Assembly: GCA_963682055.1 (NCBI GenBank)
Contig: OY821747.1
Location: 20,892,126 to 20,956,125 of the forward strand
Direction: 5' to 3'
Length of the DNA: 64,000 bases
Origin: Primula veris
Taxonomy: Eukaryota > Streptophyta > Magnoliopsida > Ericales > Primulaceae
Notes under the pieces: generated by a model
Told to the model about the DNA's origin: nothing
The model's input: the letters and a program-made list of their open reading frames with translations, nothing else
The model's database searches: none
Translations under genes and position numbers: made by a program
Shown here: positions 21,978 through 33,795 of the stretch, piece by piece
Layout of the letters: every line of letters begins with the position of its first letter
How positions within the stretch are numbered: the stretch's first letter is position 1

Positions 21978-23875
21978 TGTGACGACCTATAATTTTAGTT
22001 TAAGAAAAAAATAATTTTTTTTTTTTTAGAAAGACTAAAAGGTTTATTCAAAAGATTGCAGCTGATTGATTACTTACTTTTATTCATCGTCGGGGTTTAG
22101 TCGAGGTCTAGTCGGACGAATTGAAGAAGTTACTTGATTTGAGTTTTACTTTTTGACAAACTTGTCAGGTATTGACTTGCTAGTGTAGTACAAAATTTTA
22201 TGTTAATGATCATCATATATATCATTGCTGAGGATGCTAAACCTGTTGATGTGATGTATTTGCCAATGATATTTGAAAAGGAGATGAATAATGTTACATT
22301 CATAACTTTAAGTGATGTTTTTTATAATTTTCTAAAAACATTTTATGGCTTTTTGAAATTTATTCTACCAAGGTCGTTTTATGTAATTTTCTAAAAAAGT
22401 GAGATAAGAACACATACTGTTCTATTAAGGGAAAGCGGTGCTCTCGCTCGGTGATGATTATAGAAAAGGGTGGGTGTGTTGCAAGATTTCTTCTTGTTGA
22501 ATTGGGGTTTTGCTACAAAGAAAGAGAGCTCATGGGCTTTATGAGTTAGTCAAATGACAAGGTAGCTAAATTGGAGCTTTCGTCGGTTTCTTTTTCCTCC
22601 CACTGGTGACTTCTCTTTCCTTTTCTATTTTAATGGCACCAATGTTGAAACTTGAGAGAAAACGGTGGTCAAGGGTGGTACCGTGATGCTGATGTAAACT
22701 TCTGTACACTTGCCTACAATTGGAAAATTAAGGTAACTTTTGCTTTTAAGGATTCCAGACCTTTTTAATTTTCGAGTGAACCACTAAATGTTCCTTTTTG
22801 AAAGTGATTTAGCAAACTAATCGCGTGCAACAGTTGTGAAACATTTACTCTAATTTGATATGTGAAGTTCCTAATTTTATATAGTTTACTTGTGCACTTT
22901 TTATAAGAAATCGATAAGTTGATAGATGAATCTTAGCTTATGTTTTGTGGGTCTATATTGCGTTGTCAGTTGTCGGAAGGTATTTTTTTTTGATCCGTCT
23001 TACGCATTCTTTTTTTAATTGTTTAAACCATTTAAATACATAACATTACCCTGTTAAGCCGACTCCCGATAAGAGTCCCGGTGCTCCCGAAACAGGCATT
23101 ACATATAGCATTAGCCTTGTTGAGCCGATTCCCGATATAGAGTCCCGGTCTCCCGAAACAGGCTATGTATATAACACTAACCTACTGAGTCGACTCCCGA
23201 TATAGAGTCCCGGTGCTCCCGAAACAGGTCATATTTTATAGCATTGTTGAGCCGAGGTGCATAGAGTCACGATACTCCCGACCAAGTAGTTTATTGTCTG
23301 ACTTATCATCATATTGAGTCGACTTGCTAATAAGTCAAGTCCCGGTACTCCCGATATAGGACATTTATTATATGTTCTTTACTATGATTACAAGATTTAG
23401 TTCTAAAACGTTAATCTAATATGGTTATAATACAAAAGGTGCTAAATCTCCTAAGTGGAAACTTTAAGCGTGCCATCTATAGTTGTTCCTTTGTTTTGGA
23501 TTTTGCTCTTGAACACAGGTATGTTTTTGGCTCACAAAAACCTGACACTTCCTCAAAGAAATAGACATCCAGATATATTTGCACATTTTGTTCTACATTG
23601 GGTGTTATTTTAAAAGCGGGGTCTTAATGAATTAGAATTTGTATTGAAGATTGATGTTCGATAAAATAAAACAAATAGTATATGGTTCAATCATTTGAAA
23701 TTGATATTCTACAGAATGAGAAATCTTGTCTTGTTATTTAATGTTTTAAAACCTCATGTCTCGTGTGTCTTAAATTAGAATTCAGGATATGACAGGTGCG
23801 ATCAAATATTTTTTTTAAAAAAATAAATAAATATTTCTTTACTTTAACTAGCAGCTCTTGTATCGGGCTGTGACA
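21978..23875 (+). mobile_element. LTR3, related chromoviral LTR with damaged primer-binding site
   Basis: Starts TGTGACGACC and ends CGGGCTGTGACA, followed by GATGGTATGCGAACC. That is the LTR1 3' junction (GATGGTATCAGAGCGAACC) with four bases missing inside the primer-binding site. The body differs from LTR1, so it is a different subfamily. It lies in the same orientation inside the non-coding internal region. Borders are inferred from the terminal motifs only. Confidence 0.5.
23045..23365. repeat. Minisatellite of about 60-75 bp units inside LTR3
   Basis: At least four degenerate copies of a unit containing CGACTCCCGATATAGAGTCC, followed by GGTGCTCCCGAAACAGG. It is GC-richer than its surroundings, and later copies are shortened. 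Confidence 0.8.
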
Positions 23876-24606
23876 GATGGTATGCGAACCTTAAGGTATG
23901 TGATTGGTAGCTTTAATATGTCAACCAAATGTTATTCCTTTGCTTTGGAATTTCATTTTGATCACAAGTCTCATTATCGACTCCCAAGAACCCGAAACTT
24001 TTTAGAGGAATGGGGGAAAGAGGTGTTAGCAAAGATTGTTGCTTTTTATTTGGTTGTGGTTAACTGGTGGGTGTAATTTGACGTAACATGATGCATTGTT
24101 ATTAAATGATGTAATTAGGTTCAATTATGCCAAAAAAAAAAAAGGGGGTCCAATCGTTGCGTTATAAATTGCTTGTGGGTAAGAAATCATTTGAAATTGA
24201 ATGATTAGGTTGGTGTTACTTATTTTCTTCTAATCTCATGTCTTGGGTTTTATACTAAAATTCTGGGATATGACATGAACCATGCTTATGTGCTTAAGTA
24301 CTTTCTTTCTTAAGTAAAATTTTCGTAGTTTTGTTTATCTTTTAATTTCTAGTTCCATTGGAAACAGACAGTTCCTTTTTGTTATGCAAATTTGTTTATT
24401 AAAAGAGACAAGTCACTTAAAATATATCAAATTATGCTGTCATTTGATTTGCACCAATGTTATAGGAATTCAAGTTCATATAAGCTTATGTGCACAAATC
24501 TGGGGATTGTGTTTGGTTTTTCTTGGGGTTATTGATTATCTTTCTTTTCAATACTTTGGTGGCTTTTGAGCTGGATCTTGTGGTGGCTTCCATGGTGATC
24601 GATTAA

Positions 24607-24759
24607 GGTGGTGTGGTGGCAGGACTTGAGCACATTGTGTGTGTCTCTACAGATGGAGATATTTACACGTTTGGTGGTAATCAAATTTGCCAACTCGGAA
24701 CTGGCAGTGGTCAGGCCGAAGCTCTGCCTAGATTGCTGGATACTCCAATTTGTTTTTAA
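24607..24759 (+). pseudogene. Captured RCC1-repeat gene fragment
   Basis: A 51-codon open segment reads through AGLEHIVCVSTDGDIYTF, then GGNQICQLGTGSGQAE and LPRLLDTPI, a plant RCC1-type beta-propeller blade (the GDVYxFGxNxxGQLGTG consensus). It ends in a stop just before the polypurine tract of LTR2. No further blades are present, so this is a fragment. Its position inside the retroelement, next to the 3' LTR, suggests transduplication of a host exon. The normal glycine of the GQLGTG motif is a cysteine here. Confidence 0.75.
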
Positions 24760-24800
24760 ACTCCTTTAATGTTTCTAATTTCGGGGATGAAATTTTATAA

Positions 24801-24811
24801 GTTGGGGAGGA
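24801..24811 (+). other. Polypurine tract before LTR2
   Basis: GTTGGGGAGGA immediately before TGTAAC. It is preceded by TTTCTAATTTCGGGGATGAA, the counterpart of the block before LTR1. Confidence 0.7.
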
Positions 24812-26617
24812 TGTAACAAACTGATTTTATATATATTTATATACTTATTAAAAGTATATGTATGTAAATATATCAAAGTAAATGTTGCCTAGTAAAATAA
24901 AAATAAACAAAAATGGGGTCCATCTTATTTTGTCTCACCGCCTCATCTCCTCATAAACTTCGATATTAGATATATATTGATTGAGATATATACATTTGAT
25001 ACATATACTCACTGGAGAATAAACAGAGAGAGAAATATAAAGCCACCATCTCTGTTCTTGCTTTTCTCTCAACTCAATGATCCGTTTTTCAAACCGTTTC
25101 TACCGCGGAGTAGCTATCGAAGAGGAGATCGTTCTAAGTTTGATCGCAAGCAGGGTTTAAGCTGAATTCTGAGGCTAAGCATGAGTAGTCCCATCCGTCT
25201 GTTTACATGCCCGCTGCAGTTTGTGAGCTTCATTCAGGTACCGTTTTGGTACCGAAAGGGGAGTCTTCCTTATTGTTTTATGTGGGAATTGCTTTCCTGC
25301 TTGTGTTTTTCTTCTAATTCTAATTGTTTATAGTAGCTATATATCTCTTGTGGTAGTGGTGCATACTGTTGGTTTGCAGACTTTTAGAGATACTAATTCG
25401 GTACTTAAAAAGGGGAGTTAACTACTTATTATTAGACGGAAATCGTTATCCTGCTTCTTATGTTGTTTGGTTATTTATAATGTAAATTTAATCGTTGTTA
25501 TTATCATATAGTGAACCTGATTGTTTATCGGCCTTCCCAAGTAACTGTCTCGGTATTAGAAGTACCTATAGTAGTAGTAGCTTTATAGCCGAATTCATTG
25601 ATTAGCTTTGATAAGGTACTGTTTTGGTACGTAGAGGGGAGCCCTTTTATGTTGAGTTATTACAGGATTTGGGTTCCTGTTTCTGTTCTATATTTGTTAT
25701 TTATCACAGTAATATTACTTGTGTATTTAGATGCACAACTGAACCTGACTGGTTAGTAACTTTGTCGAGGTACTGTTTCGGTACGGAAAGGTTGAGTTTT
25801 ACTCGTTATGATGGCAAGAATATATATGTTTCTTGGTTTGTTTTGCTATTCATTCAAATGTTGAGTATACTTAGTTAGCTATGTGTAGTATTGTACTTGT
25901 AGACTTGTGGTAGTTATTACATAGCTGAAACCGGTTGGCTACGGGCTTTATTAAGGTACTATTACGGTACTCAAAAGGCTTGCGCGTTTTACTCCTGATG
26001 GAGGACATGAATTAGTTCATGCATTTTTTCTTTTTCCTTGCGAGCGTGTTCTGAGGTAGTTTATAATAATTGAATTATTTGTAGTAATTTTTATAAACTT
26101 GAATCACTATAGGGAACTTGTTGAGCTTTTGGACCAAAGCTCGGGTCGGTTCTGAAGCAATATTTGCTTATCATTACATAGTATATTTTCAGAATATTTG
26201 ATGGTTAATGTGATTGATAAATATTTCATATCTTGATGTAGTTACAGTAGCTTTTCATTGAGTTTTATACATGTTTTATCATATAACCCATGAACAAAGT
26301 GGAATTAGGGGACCGGGTTAATTGAGGTGTGGTGTTGTGCTGTTGTTAGTGTAGTAGAGGAGAGATATAACAAGATGAAAAAATAAGAGATCAAAATACA
26401 TAAACTTTGCATTACTATTTTCAGTTTGTAGACACGTTTGTATTGAATTTAGTTGACTCACCATTTGCTTTGTTGTTCCTCTCTTTTTTATTTTATTGTC
26501 TTTTATAGCCGGGGTTACAGATTGGGAGGCCAGTATGTGCTTTCGAGCGGGACTCGAGGTGGAACGGTTTGGGGTGTACGAGGTAGTACAATACTTGAGA
26601 CCGAGTTTGTGTCGTTT

Positions 26618-26666
<49 letters not shown>

Positions 26667-27449
26667 CCAGTGTGCACTATATTTATTTTATTGTTAGCAA
26701 TGGTCTATGTCTCTCCCTAATTCCGGGGACATAGGCCGAAGGGATAGGGAATGACTCATCTTACGGACTGGGACGAGTGGCGTGAGAGGTCCAAGTGCGC
26801 CCTATAAATCTATTTTTATGTTAGCAATGGTCTATGTCTCTCCCTAATTCCGATGACATAAGACGACCGAATGGATAGGGAATGACCTACCTTACAGACT
26901 GGGGTAGGTGGCGTGAGAGGTCCATGTATGCTATTGATGTGTGTTGAAGTTATTTAATTTATCTCCTTGTAGGATGTTATTATATTTCTGTTTATATGTT
27001 GATTATCGTAGTTGTTGTTTGTGAGTTCTTGCATTTATGGGATGGAGTGACGGTATTTTGTGGTGCCGTCCAGTCTATATATGTGCGTGGGACTCACCGT
27101 TACAGTTTTGTCTTTCACGTACAACTTAGGTTAATGCGTTGGATAGCAGCATTAGCGAGGTAGCGCATGGGTTTGGGCTTCTTTAATCGTTTTATTTTTT
27201 TAGACTATTTTTCGAGATTGTAGCCTACGGGCAAGTTACATTTGTTTATTTCTTTTTATATAGTTTTGTTAAAATCATTTTGTATTGTAGCCGCGTTCGT
27301 CAAACACTTTTATTTATTGATTAATTATTCCTATAGCTCTCAAGTGTTTTCTTTTAAAATTTTAATTTTGTACCAACAGAGTTCATTATCCTTTTGTTTA
27401 AAAAGGTCATGTCTTGATATCCGTGTCTTACGGATTTTGGGGCGTGACA
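24812..27449 (+). mobile_element. LTR2, chromoviral, about 2.6 kb
   Basis: Begins TGTAACAAACTG and ends GGGGCGTGACA. The first 1.8 kb matches LTR1 almost base for base, except that LTR2 lacks 39 bp between two TGTAAC copies at its start and has a few small indels. After the (TA)n run (26622-26665) its sequence is unrelated to LTR1 for about 780 bp and includes a two-copy repeat of about 129 bp. The last ten bases again agree with LTR1. It abuts the CCCTAAA-bearing satellite. Confidence 0.8.
26680..26940. repeat. Two-copy 129-bp repeat in LTR2
   Basis: Copies start near 26691 and 26820 (GTTAGCAATGGTCTATGTCT) and each end in GTGGCGTGAGAGGTCCA. They differ at about one base in eight. Confidence 0.85.
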
Positions 27450-30400
27450 CTAAACCCTAAAACCAAAACCCTAAACCCTAAACCCTAAACCATACAAATA
27501 TAAATAAAATGTCGAAAAACAAAAAAGTCTGTAAAACCCGTGTACTAGTAGCCATAAATCCAAGAAAAAAATGAATAATATTCACTACATATGAAAGAAC
27601 ATTACCTAAACCCTAAAACTGAAACCCTAAACCTTAAACCCTAAAACCTAAACCATACAAATATAAATAAAATGTCGAAAAACAAAAAAGTCGGTAAAAC
27701 CCGTGTATTATTAGCCATAAATCCAAGAAAAAAAATAAGAAATATTCCCTATATATGCAAGAACATTACCTAAACCCTAAACCAGAAACCCTAAACTCTA
27801 AAACCTAAACCCTAAACCCTATAAATATAAATAAAATGTCGAAAAACAAAAAAAGTCGGTAAAAACCGTGTACTATAGGCCATAAATCCAAGAAAAAAAG
27901 TGAGGAATATTCTCTACATATGCAAGAACATTACCTAAACCCAAAACCGTAAAACCAAAACCCTAAACCCTAAACCATACAAATATAAATAAAATGTTGA
28001 AAAACAAAAAAGTCGGTAAAACCCGTGTACTAGTAGCCATAAATCCAAGAAAAAAATGAGTAATATTCCCTACATATGCAACAACATTACCTAAACCCTA
28101 AACCTGAAAACCTAAACCCTAAAACCTAAACCATACAAATATAAATAAAATGTCGAAAAACAAAAAAGTCGGTAAAACCCGTATATTATTAGCCATAAAT
28201 CCAAGAAAAAAAATGAGGAATATTCCCTACATATGCAAGAACATTACCTAAACCAGAAACCCTAAACTCTAAACTCTAAAACCTAAACCCTAAACCCTAA
28301 ACCCTTTAAATATAAATAAAATGTCGAAAAACAAAAAAAGTCGGTAAAAACCGTGTACTGGCCATAAATCCAAGAAAAAAATGAGGAATATTCCCTACAT
28401 ATGCAAGAACATTACCTAAACCCTCAACCTAAAACCCTAAACCCTAAAACCAAAACCCTATACCCTAAACCATAGAAATATAAATAAAATGTCGAAAAAC
28501 AAAAAAGTCAGTAAAACCCGTCTACTAGTGGCCATAAATCCTAGAAAAAAAATGAGGAATATTCCCTACATATGCAAGAATATTAGCTAAACCCTAAACC
28601 TGAAACCCTAAACCTGAAACCCTAAACCCTAATCTCTAAACCATACAAATATAAATAAAATGTCGAAAAACAAAAAAGTCGGTAAAAACCGTGTACTATA
28701 GGCCATAAATCCAAGAAAAAAAATGAGGAATATTCTCTACATATGCAAGAACATTACCAAAACCCTAAACCTGAAACCCAAAACCCTAAACCCTAAACCC
28801 TAAAGCCTAAACCATAAACCCTAAACCATACAAATATAAATAAAATGTCAAAAAAACAAAAAAGTCGGTAAAAACCGTGTACTATAGGCCATAAATCCAA
28901 GAAAAAAAAGATGAATATTCCCTACATATGCAAGAACATTACCTAAACCCTAAACCTAAAACCCTAAACCCTAAAACCAAAACCCTATACCCTAAACCAT
29001 ACTAATATACATAAAATGTCGAAAAACAAAAAAGTCTGTAAAACCCGTGTACTATTTGCCATAAATCCAAGAAAAAAAATGAGGAATATTCCCTACATAT
29101 GCAAGTACATTACCTAAACCCTAAACCTGAAACCCTAAACCCTAAACCGAAAACCATACAAATATAAATAAAATGTCAAAAAACAAAAAAAGTCAGTAAA
29201 AACCGTGTATTAGGCCATAAATCCAAGAATAAAAATGAGGAATATTCCCTACATATGCAAGAATATTACCTAAACCCTAAAACTGAAACCCTAAACCCTA
29301 AAACCAAAACCCTATACCCTAAACCATACTAATATACATAAAATGTCGAAAAACAAAAAAGTCGGTAAAACCCGTGTACTATTGGCCATAAATCCGAGAA
29401 AAAAAATGAGGAATATTCTCTACATATGCAAGAACATTACATAAACCCTAAACCCTAAAACCTAAACCCTAAACCGAAAACCATACAAATATAAATAAAA
29501 TGTCAAAAAAGAAAAAAAAGTCGGTAATACCCGTGTATTATTAGCCATAAATCCAATAAAAAAAATGAGGAATATTCCTTACATATGCAAGAACATTACC
29601 TAAACCAGAAACTCTAAACCCTAAACCCTATAAATATAAATAAAATGTCGAAAAACAAAAAAAGTCGGTAAAAACCGTGTACTATAGGCCATAAATCCAA
29701 GAAAAAAAAATGAGAAATATTCCCTACATATGCAAGAACATTACCTGAACCCTAAACCTAAAACCCTAAACCCTAAAACCAAAAGCCTATACCCTAAACC
29801 ATACAAATATAAATAAAATGTTGAAAAACAAAAAAGTCGGTAAAACCCGTGTACTAGTGGCCATAAATCCAAGAAAAAAATGAGTAATATTGCCTACATA
29901 TGCAAGAGCATTAGCTAAACCCTAAACCTGAAACCCTAAACCCTAATCCCTAAACCATACAAATATAAATAAAATGTCGAAAAACAAAAAATTCGGTAAA
30001 ACCCGTGTATTATTGACCATAAATCCAAGAAAAAAAATGAGGAATATTCTCTACATATGCAAGAACTTTACCAAAACCCTAAACCAGAAACCCTAAAACC
30101 TAAACCCTAAATCATACAAATATAAATAAAATGTCAAAAAACAAAAAAGTCGGTAAAAACCGTGTACTATAGGCCATAAATCCAAGAAAAAAAATGAGAA
30201 ATATTCTCTACATATGGAAGAACAAAACCTAAACCCTAAACATGAAACCCTAAACCCTAAACCCTAATCCCTAAATCATACAAATATAAACAAAATGTCG
30301 AAAAACAAAAAAGTCGGTAAAACCCGTGTATTACTGGCCATAAATCCAAGAAAAAAAATGAGAAATATTCTCTACATATGCAAGAAAATTACTGAAACCC

Positions 30401-31580
30401 TAAAACCTAAACCCTAAACCCTAAACCATACAAATATAAATAAAATGTCAAAAAACAAAAAAGTCGGTAAAAACCGTGTACTATAGGCCATAAATCCAAG
30501 AAAAAAAATGAGAAATATTCTCTACATATGCAAGAGCATTACGTAAACCCTCAAACTAAAACCCTAAACCCTAAAACCAAAACCCTATACCCTAAAACAT
30601 ACTAAAATACATAAAATGTCGAAAAGCAAAAAAGTCGGTAAAACCCGTGTACTATAGGCCATAAATCCAAGAAAAAAATGAGAAATATTCCCTACATATG
30701 CAAGAACATTACCTAAACCCTAAACCTTAAACCCTAAACCCTAAACCATACAAATATAAATAAAATGTCGAAAAACAAAAAAGTCGGTAAAACCCGTGTA
30801 CTAGTAGCCATAAATCCAAAAAAAAAAAAAATGAGTAATATTCCCTACATATGCAAGAACATTAACTAAACCCTAAAACCTAAACCATACAAATATAAAT
30901 AAAATGTCGAAAAACAAAAAAGTCGGTAATACCCGTGTATTATTAGCCATAAATCCAAGAAAAAAAATGAGGAATATTCCCTACATATGTAAGAACATTA
31001 CCTAAACCCTAAACCAGAAACCCTAAACCCTATAAATATAAATAAAATGTCGAAAAACAAAAAAAAAGTCGGTAAACACCGTGTACTATAGGCCATAAAT
31101 CCAAGAAAAAAAATGAGGAATTTTCCCTACATATGCAAGAACATAACCTAAACCCTAAACCTTAAACCCTAAACCCTAAAACCAAAACCCTAAACCATAT
31201 AAATATAAATATAACGTCGACAACAAAAAAGTCGGTAAAACCCGTATACTAGTGGCCATAAATCCAAGAAAAAAATGAGTAATATTCCTTATATATGGAA
31301 GAACATTAACTAAACCCTAAAACTGAAACCCTAAACCCTAAAACCTAAACCATACAAATATAAATAAAATGTTGAAAAACAAAAAAGTCGGTAATACCCG
31401 TGTATTATTAGCCCTAAATCCTAGAAAAAAAATGAGGAATATTCTCTACATATGCAAGAACATTACCAAAACCCTAAACCTGAAACCCTAAAACCTAAAC
31501 CCTAAACCCTAAACCATACAAATATAAATAAAATGTCAAAAAATCAAAAAGTCGGTAAAAACAGTGTACTATAGGCCATA
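27450..31580. repeat. Satellite of about 163 bp with embedded telomere-like CCCTAAA runs
   Basis: About 25 tandem units, with measured offsets between equivalent points of 156-171 bp. Each unit has a variable run of CCCTAAA-like heptamers (with AACCTGAA and AACCAAAA variants). A constant part follows with CATACAAATATAAATAAAAT, GTCGGTAAAACCCGTGTACT, GGCCATAAATCCAAG and a GAATATTCCCTACATATGCAA block. The heptamer number changes from unit to unit, which explains the length variation. Such satellites occur at plant subtelomeres and at interstitial sites. No gene. Confidence 0.95.
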
Positions 31581-33295
31581 AAAACCACTTGGAAGCAAAA
31601 AAATTTGAAAGTCCAAAAATCATCATAATTTCGTAGAATTTTCATGTTCTTAGAAACTCTTCAAAATCAACAAAAGTGTGTTATAGGCCATAAAAACCAC
31701 TTGGAAGCAAAAAAATTTGAAAGTCAAAAAATCATCAAAATTTCGTAGAATTTTCTTGTTCTCAGAAACTCTTCAAAATCAACAAAAGTGTGTTATAGGC
31801 CATAAAAACCACTTGGAATCAAAAAAATTTGAAAGTCCAAAAATCATCAAAATTTCGTAGAATTTTCATTTTCTCAGAAACTGTTCAAAATCAACAAAAG
31901 TGTGTTATAGGCCATAAAAACCACTTGGAAGCAAAAAAAATTGAAAAATTTGAAAGTCCAAAATTCATCAAAATTTCGTAGAATTTTCATGTTCTCAGAA
32001 ACTCTTCAAAATCAACAAAAGTGTGTTATATGCCATAAAAACAACTTGGAAGCAAAAAAATTTGAAAGTCTAAAAATCATCGAAATTTCGTAGAATTTTC
32101 ATGTTCTCAGAAACTCTTCAAAATCAACAAAAGTGTGTTATAGGCCATAAAAACCACTTGGAAGCAAAAAAAATTGAAAGTCCAAAAATCATCAAAATTT
32201 CGTAGAATTTTCATGTTCTCAGAAACTCTTCAAAATCAACAAAAGTGTGTTATAGGCCATAAAAACCACTAGGAAGCAAAAAAATTTGAAAAATTTGAAA
32301 GTCCAAAATTCATCAAAATTTCGTAGATTTTTCATGTTCTCAGAAACTCTTCAAAATCAACAAAAGTGTGTTATAGGCCATAAAACCACTTGGAAGCAAA
32401 AAAATTTGAAAGTCCAAAAATCATCAAAATTTCGTAGAATTTTCATATTCTCAGAAACTCTTCAAAATCAACAAAAGTGTGTTATAGGCCATAAAAACTA
32501 CTTGGAAGCAAAAAAATTTGAAAGTCCAAAAATAATCAAAATTTCGTAGAATTTTCATGTTCTCAGAAACTCTTCAAAATCAACAAAAGTGTGTTATAGG
32601 CCATAAAAACCATTAGGAAGCAAAAAAATTTGAAAAATTTGAAAGTCCAAAATTCATCAAAATTTCGTAGAATTTTCATGTTATCAGAAACTCTTCAAAA
32701 TCAACAAAAGTGTGTTATAGGCCATAAAAACCACTTGGAAGCAAAAAATTTGAAAGTCCAAAAATCATCAAAATTTCGTAGAATTTTCTTGTTCTCAGAA
32801 ACTCTTCAAAATCAACAAAAGTGTGTTATAGGCCATAAAAACCACTTGGAGGCAAAAAAATTTGAAAGTCCAAAAATCATTAAAATTTCGTAGAATTTTC
32901 ATGTTCTCAGAAAATCTTCAAAATCAACAAAAGTGTGTTATAGGCCATAAAAACCACCTGGAAGCAAAAAAATTTGAAAGTCCAAAAATCATTAAAATTT
33001 CGTAGAATTTTCATTTTCTCAGAAACTGTTCAAAATCAACAAGTGTGTTATAGGCCATAAAAACCACTTGGAAGCAAAAAAATTTGAAAAATTTGAAAGT
33101 CCAAAATTCATCAAAATTTCGTAGAATTTCATGTTCTCAGAAACTCTTCAAAATCAACAAAAGTGTGTTATAGGCAAAAAAAACCACTTGGAAGCAAAAA
33201 AATTTGAAAAATTTGAAAGTCCAAAATTCATCAAAATTTCGTAGAATTTTCATGTTCTCAAAAACTCTTCAAAATCAACAAAAGTGTGTTATATC
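31577..33295. repeat. 112-bp satellite array, about 15 copies
   Basis: Units repeat every 112 bp or so (starts at 31681, 31793 and 31905, for example) and contain TATAGGCCATAAAAACCACT, a TTGAAAGTCCAAAA stretch and TTCGTAGAATTTTCATGTTC. Some units have an extra ATTTGAAAA insertion. Frames of up to 87 codons repeat the same peptide and are artefacts. The array sits inside one unit of the 163-bp satellite, entering at the shared TATAGGCCATAAA motif and leaving before the AAGAAAAAAAATGAGG motif. Confidence 0.95.
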
Positions 33296-33795
33296 AAAGA
33301 AAAAAAATGAGGAATATTCCCTACATATGCAAGAACATTACCTAAACCCTAAACCTAAAACCCTATACCCTAAAACCAAAACCCTAAACCCTAAACCCTA
33401 AACCATACAAATATAAATAAAATTTCCAAAAACAAAAAAGTCGGTAAAACCCGTGTACTATTGGCCATAAATCTAGGAAAAAAAATTAGGAATATTCCCT
33501 ACATATGCAAGAACATTACCTAAACCCTAAATCATAAAAATATAAATAAAATGTCAAAAAGCAAAAAAGTCGGTCAAACCCGTGTACTTTTGGCCATAAA
33601 TCCAAGAAAAAAAATGAGGAATATTCCCTACATATGCAAGAGTATTACCTAAACCCTAAATCTAAAACCCTAAACCCTAAAGCCAAAACCCTAAACCATA
33701 CAAATATAAATAAAATGTCAAAAAAAAAAAAAAAAAAGGTAAAACCCGTGTACTATTGGCCATAAATCCAAGAAAAAAAATGAGAAATATTTTCT
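33296..33795. repeat. Resumption of the 163-bp satellite, about 3 units
   Basis: Same unit as in 27450-31580 with the same CCCTAAA runs, ending near 33795 where unique sequence begins. Confidence 0.9.

Larger units (their letters stand above)
20923..24811 (+). mobile_element. Non-coding internal region of a non-autonomous chromovirus-like element
   Basis: Between the primer-binding site of LTR1 and the polypurine tract of LTR2 there is no gag, protease, reverse transcriptase or integrase similarity in any frame. The region contains another LTR copy (21978-23875), a minisatellite and an RCC1-like fragment near its 3' end. This is the structure of a large non-autonomous LTR derivative that would depend on proteins in trans. 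Frames of up to 96 codons here show no coding character. Confidence 0.65.

Noticed and set aside
18902..27449. Single long LTR retrotransposon with ordinary matching LTRs
   Set aside because: LTR1 and LTR2 differ completely after the TA run, and LTR1 also terminates an upstream gag-pol, so a simple single insertion does not explain the layout.
32286..33401. Repeated 65-87-codon open frames
   Set aside because: They translate the 112-bp satellite in the same frame again and again and reflect only its lack of stops.
27450..33795. CRISPR-like periodic repeats or a true chromosome end
   Set aside because: Repeats are directly adjacent with no unique spacers, and the genome is a plant. The CCCTAAA runs are short, degenerate and interstitial with unique DNA on both sides, so this is a satellite and not a telomere.
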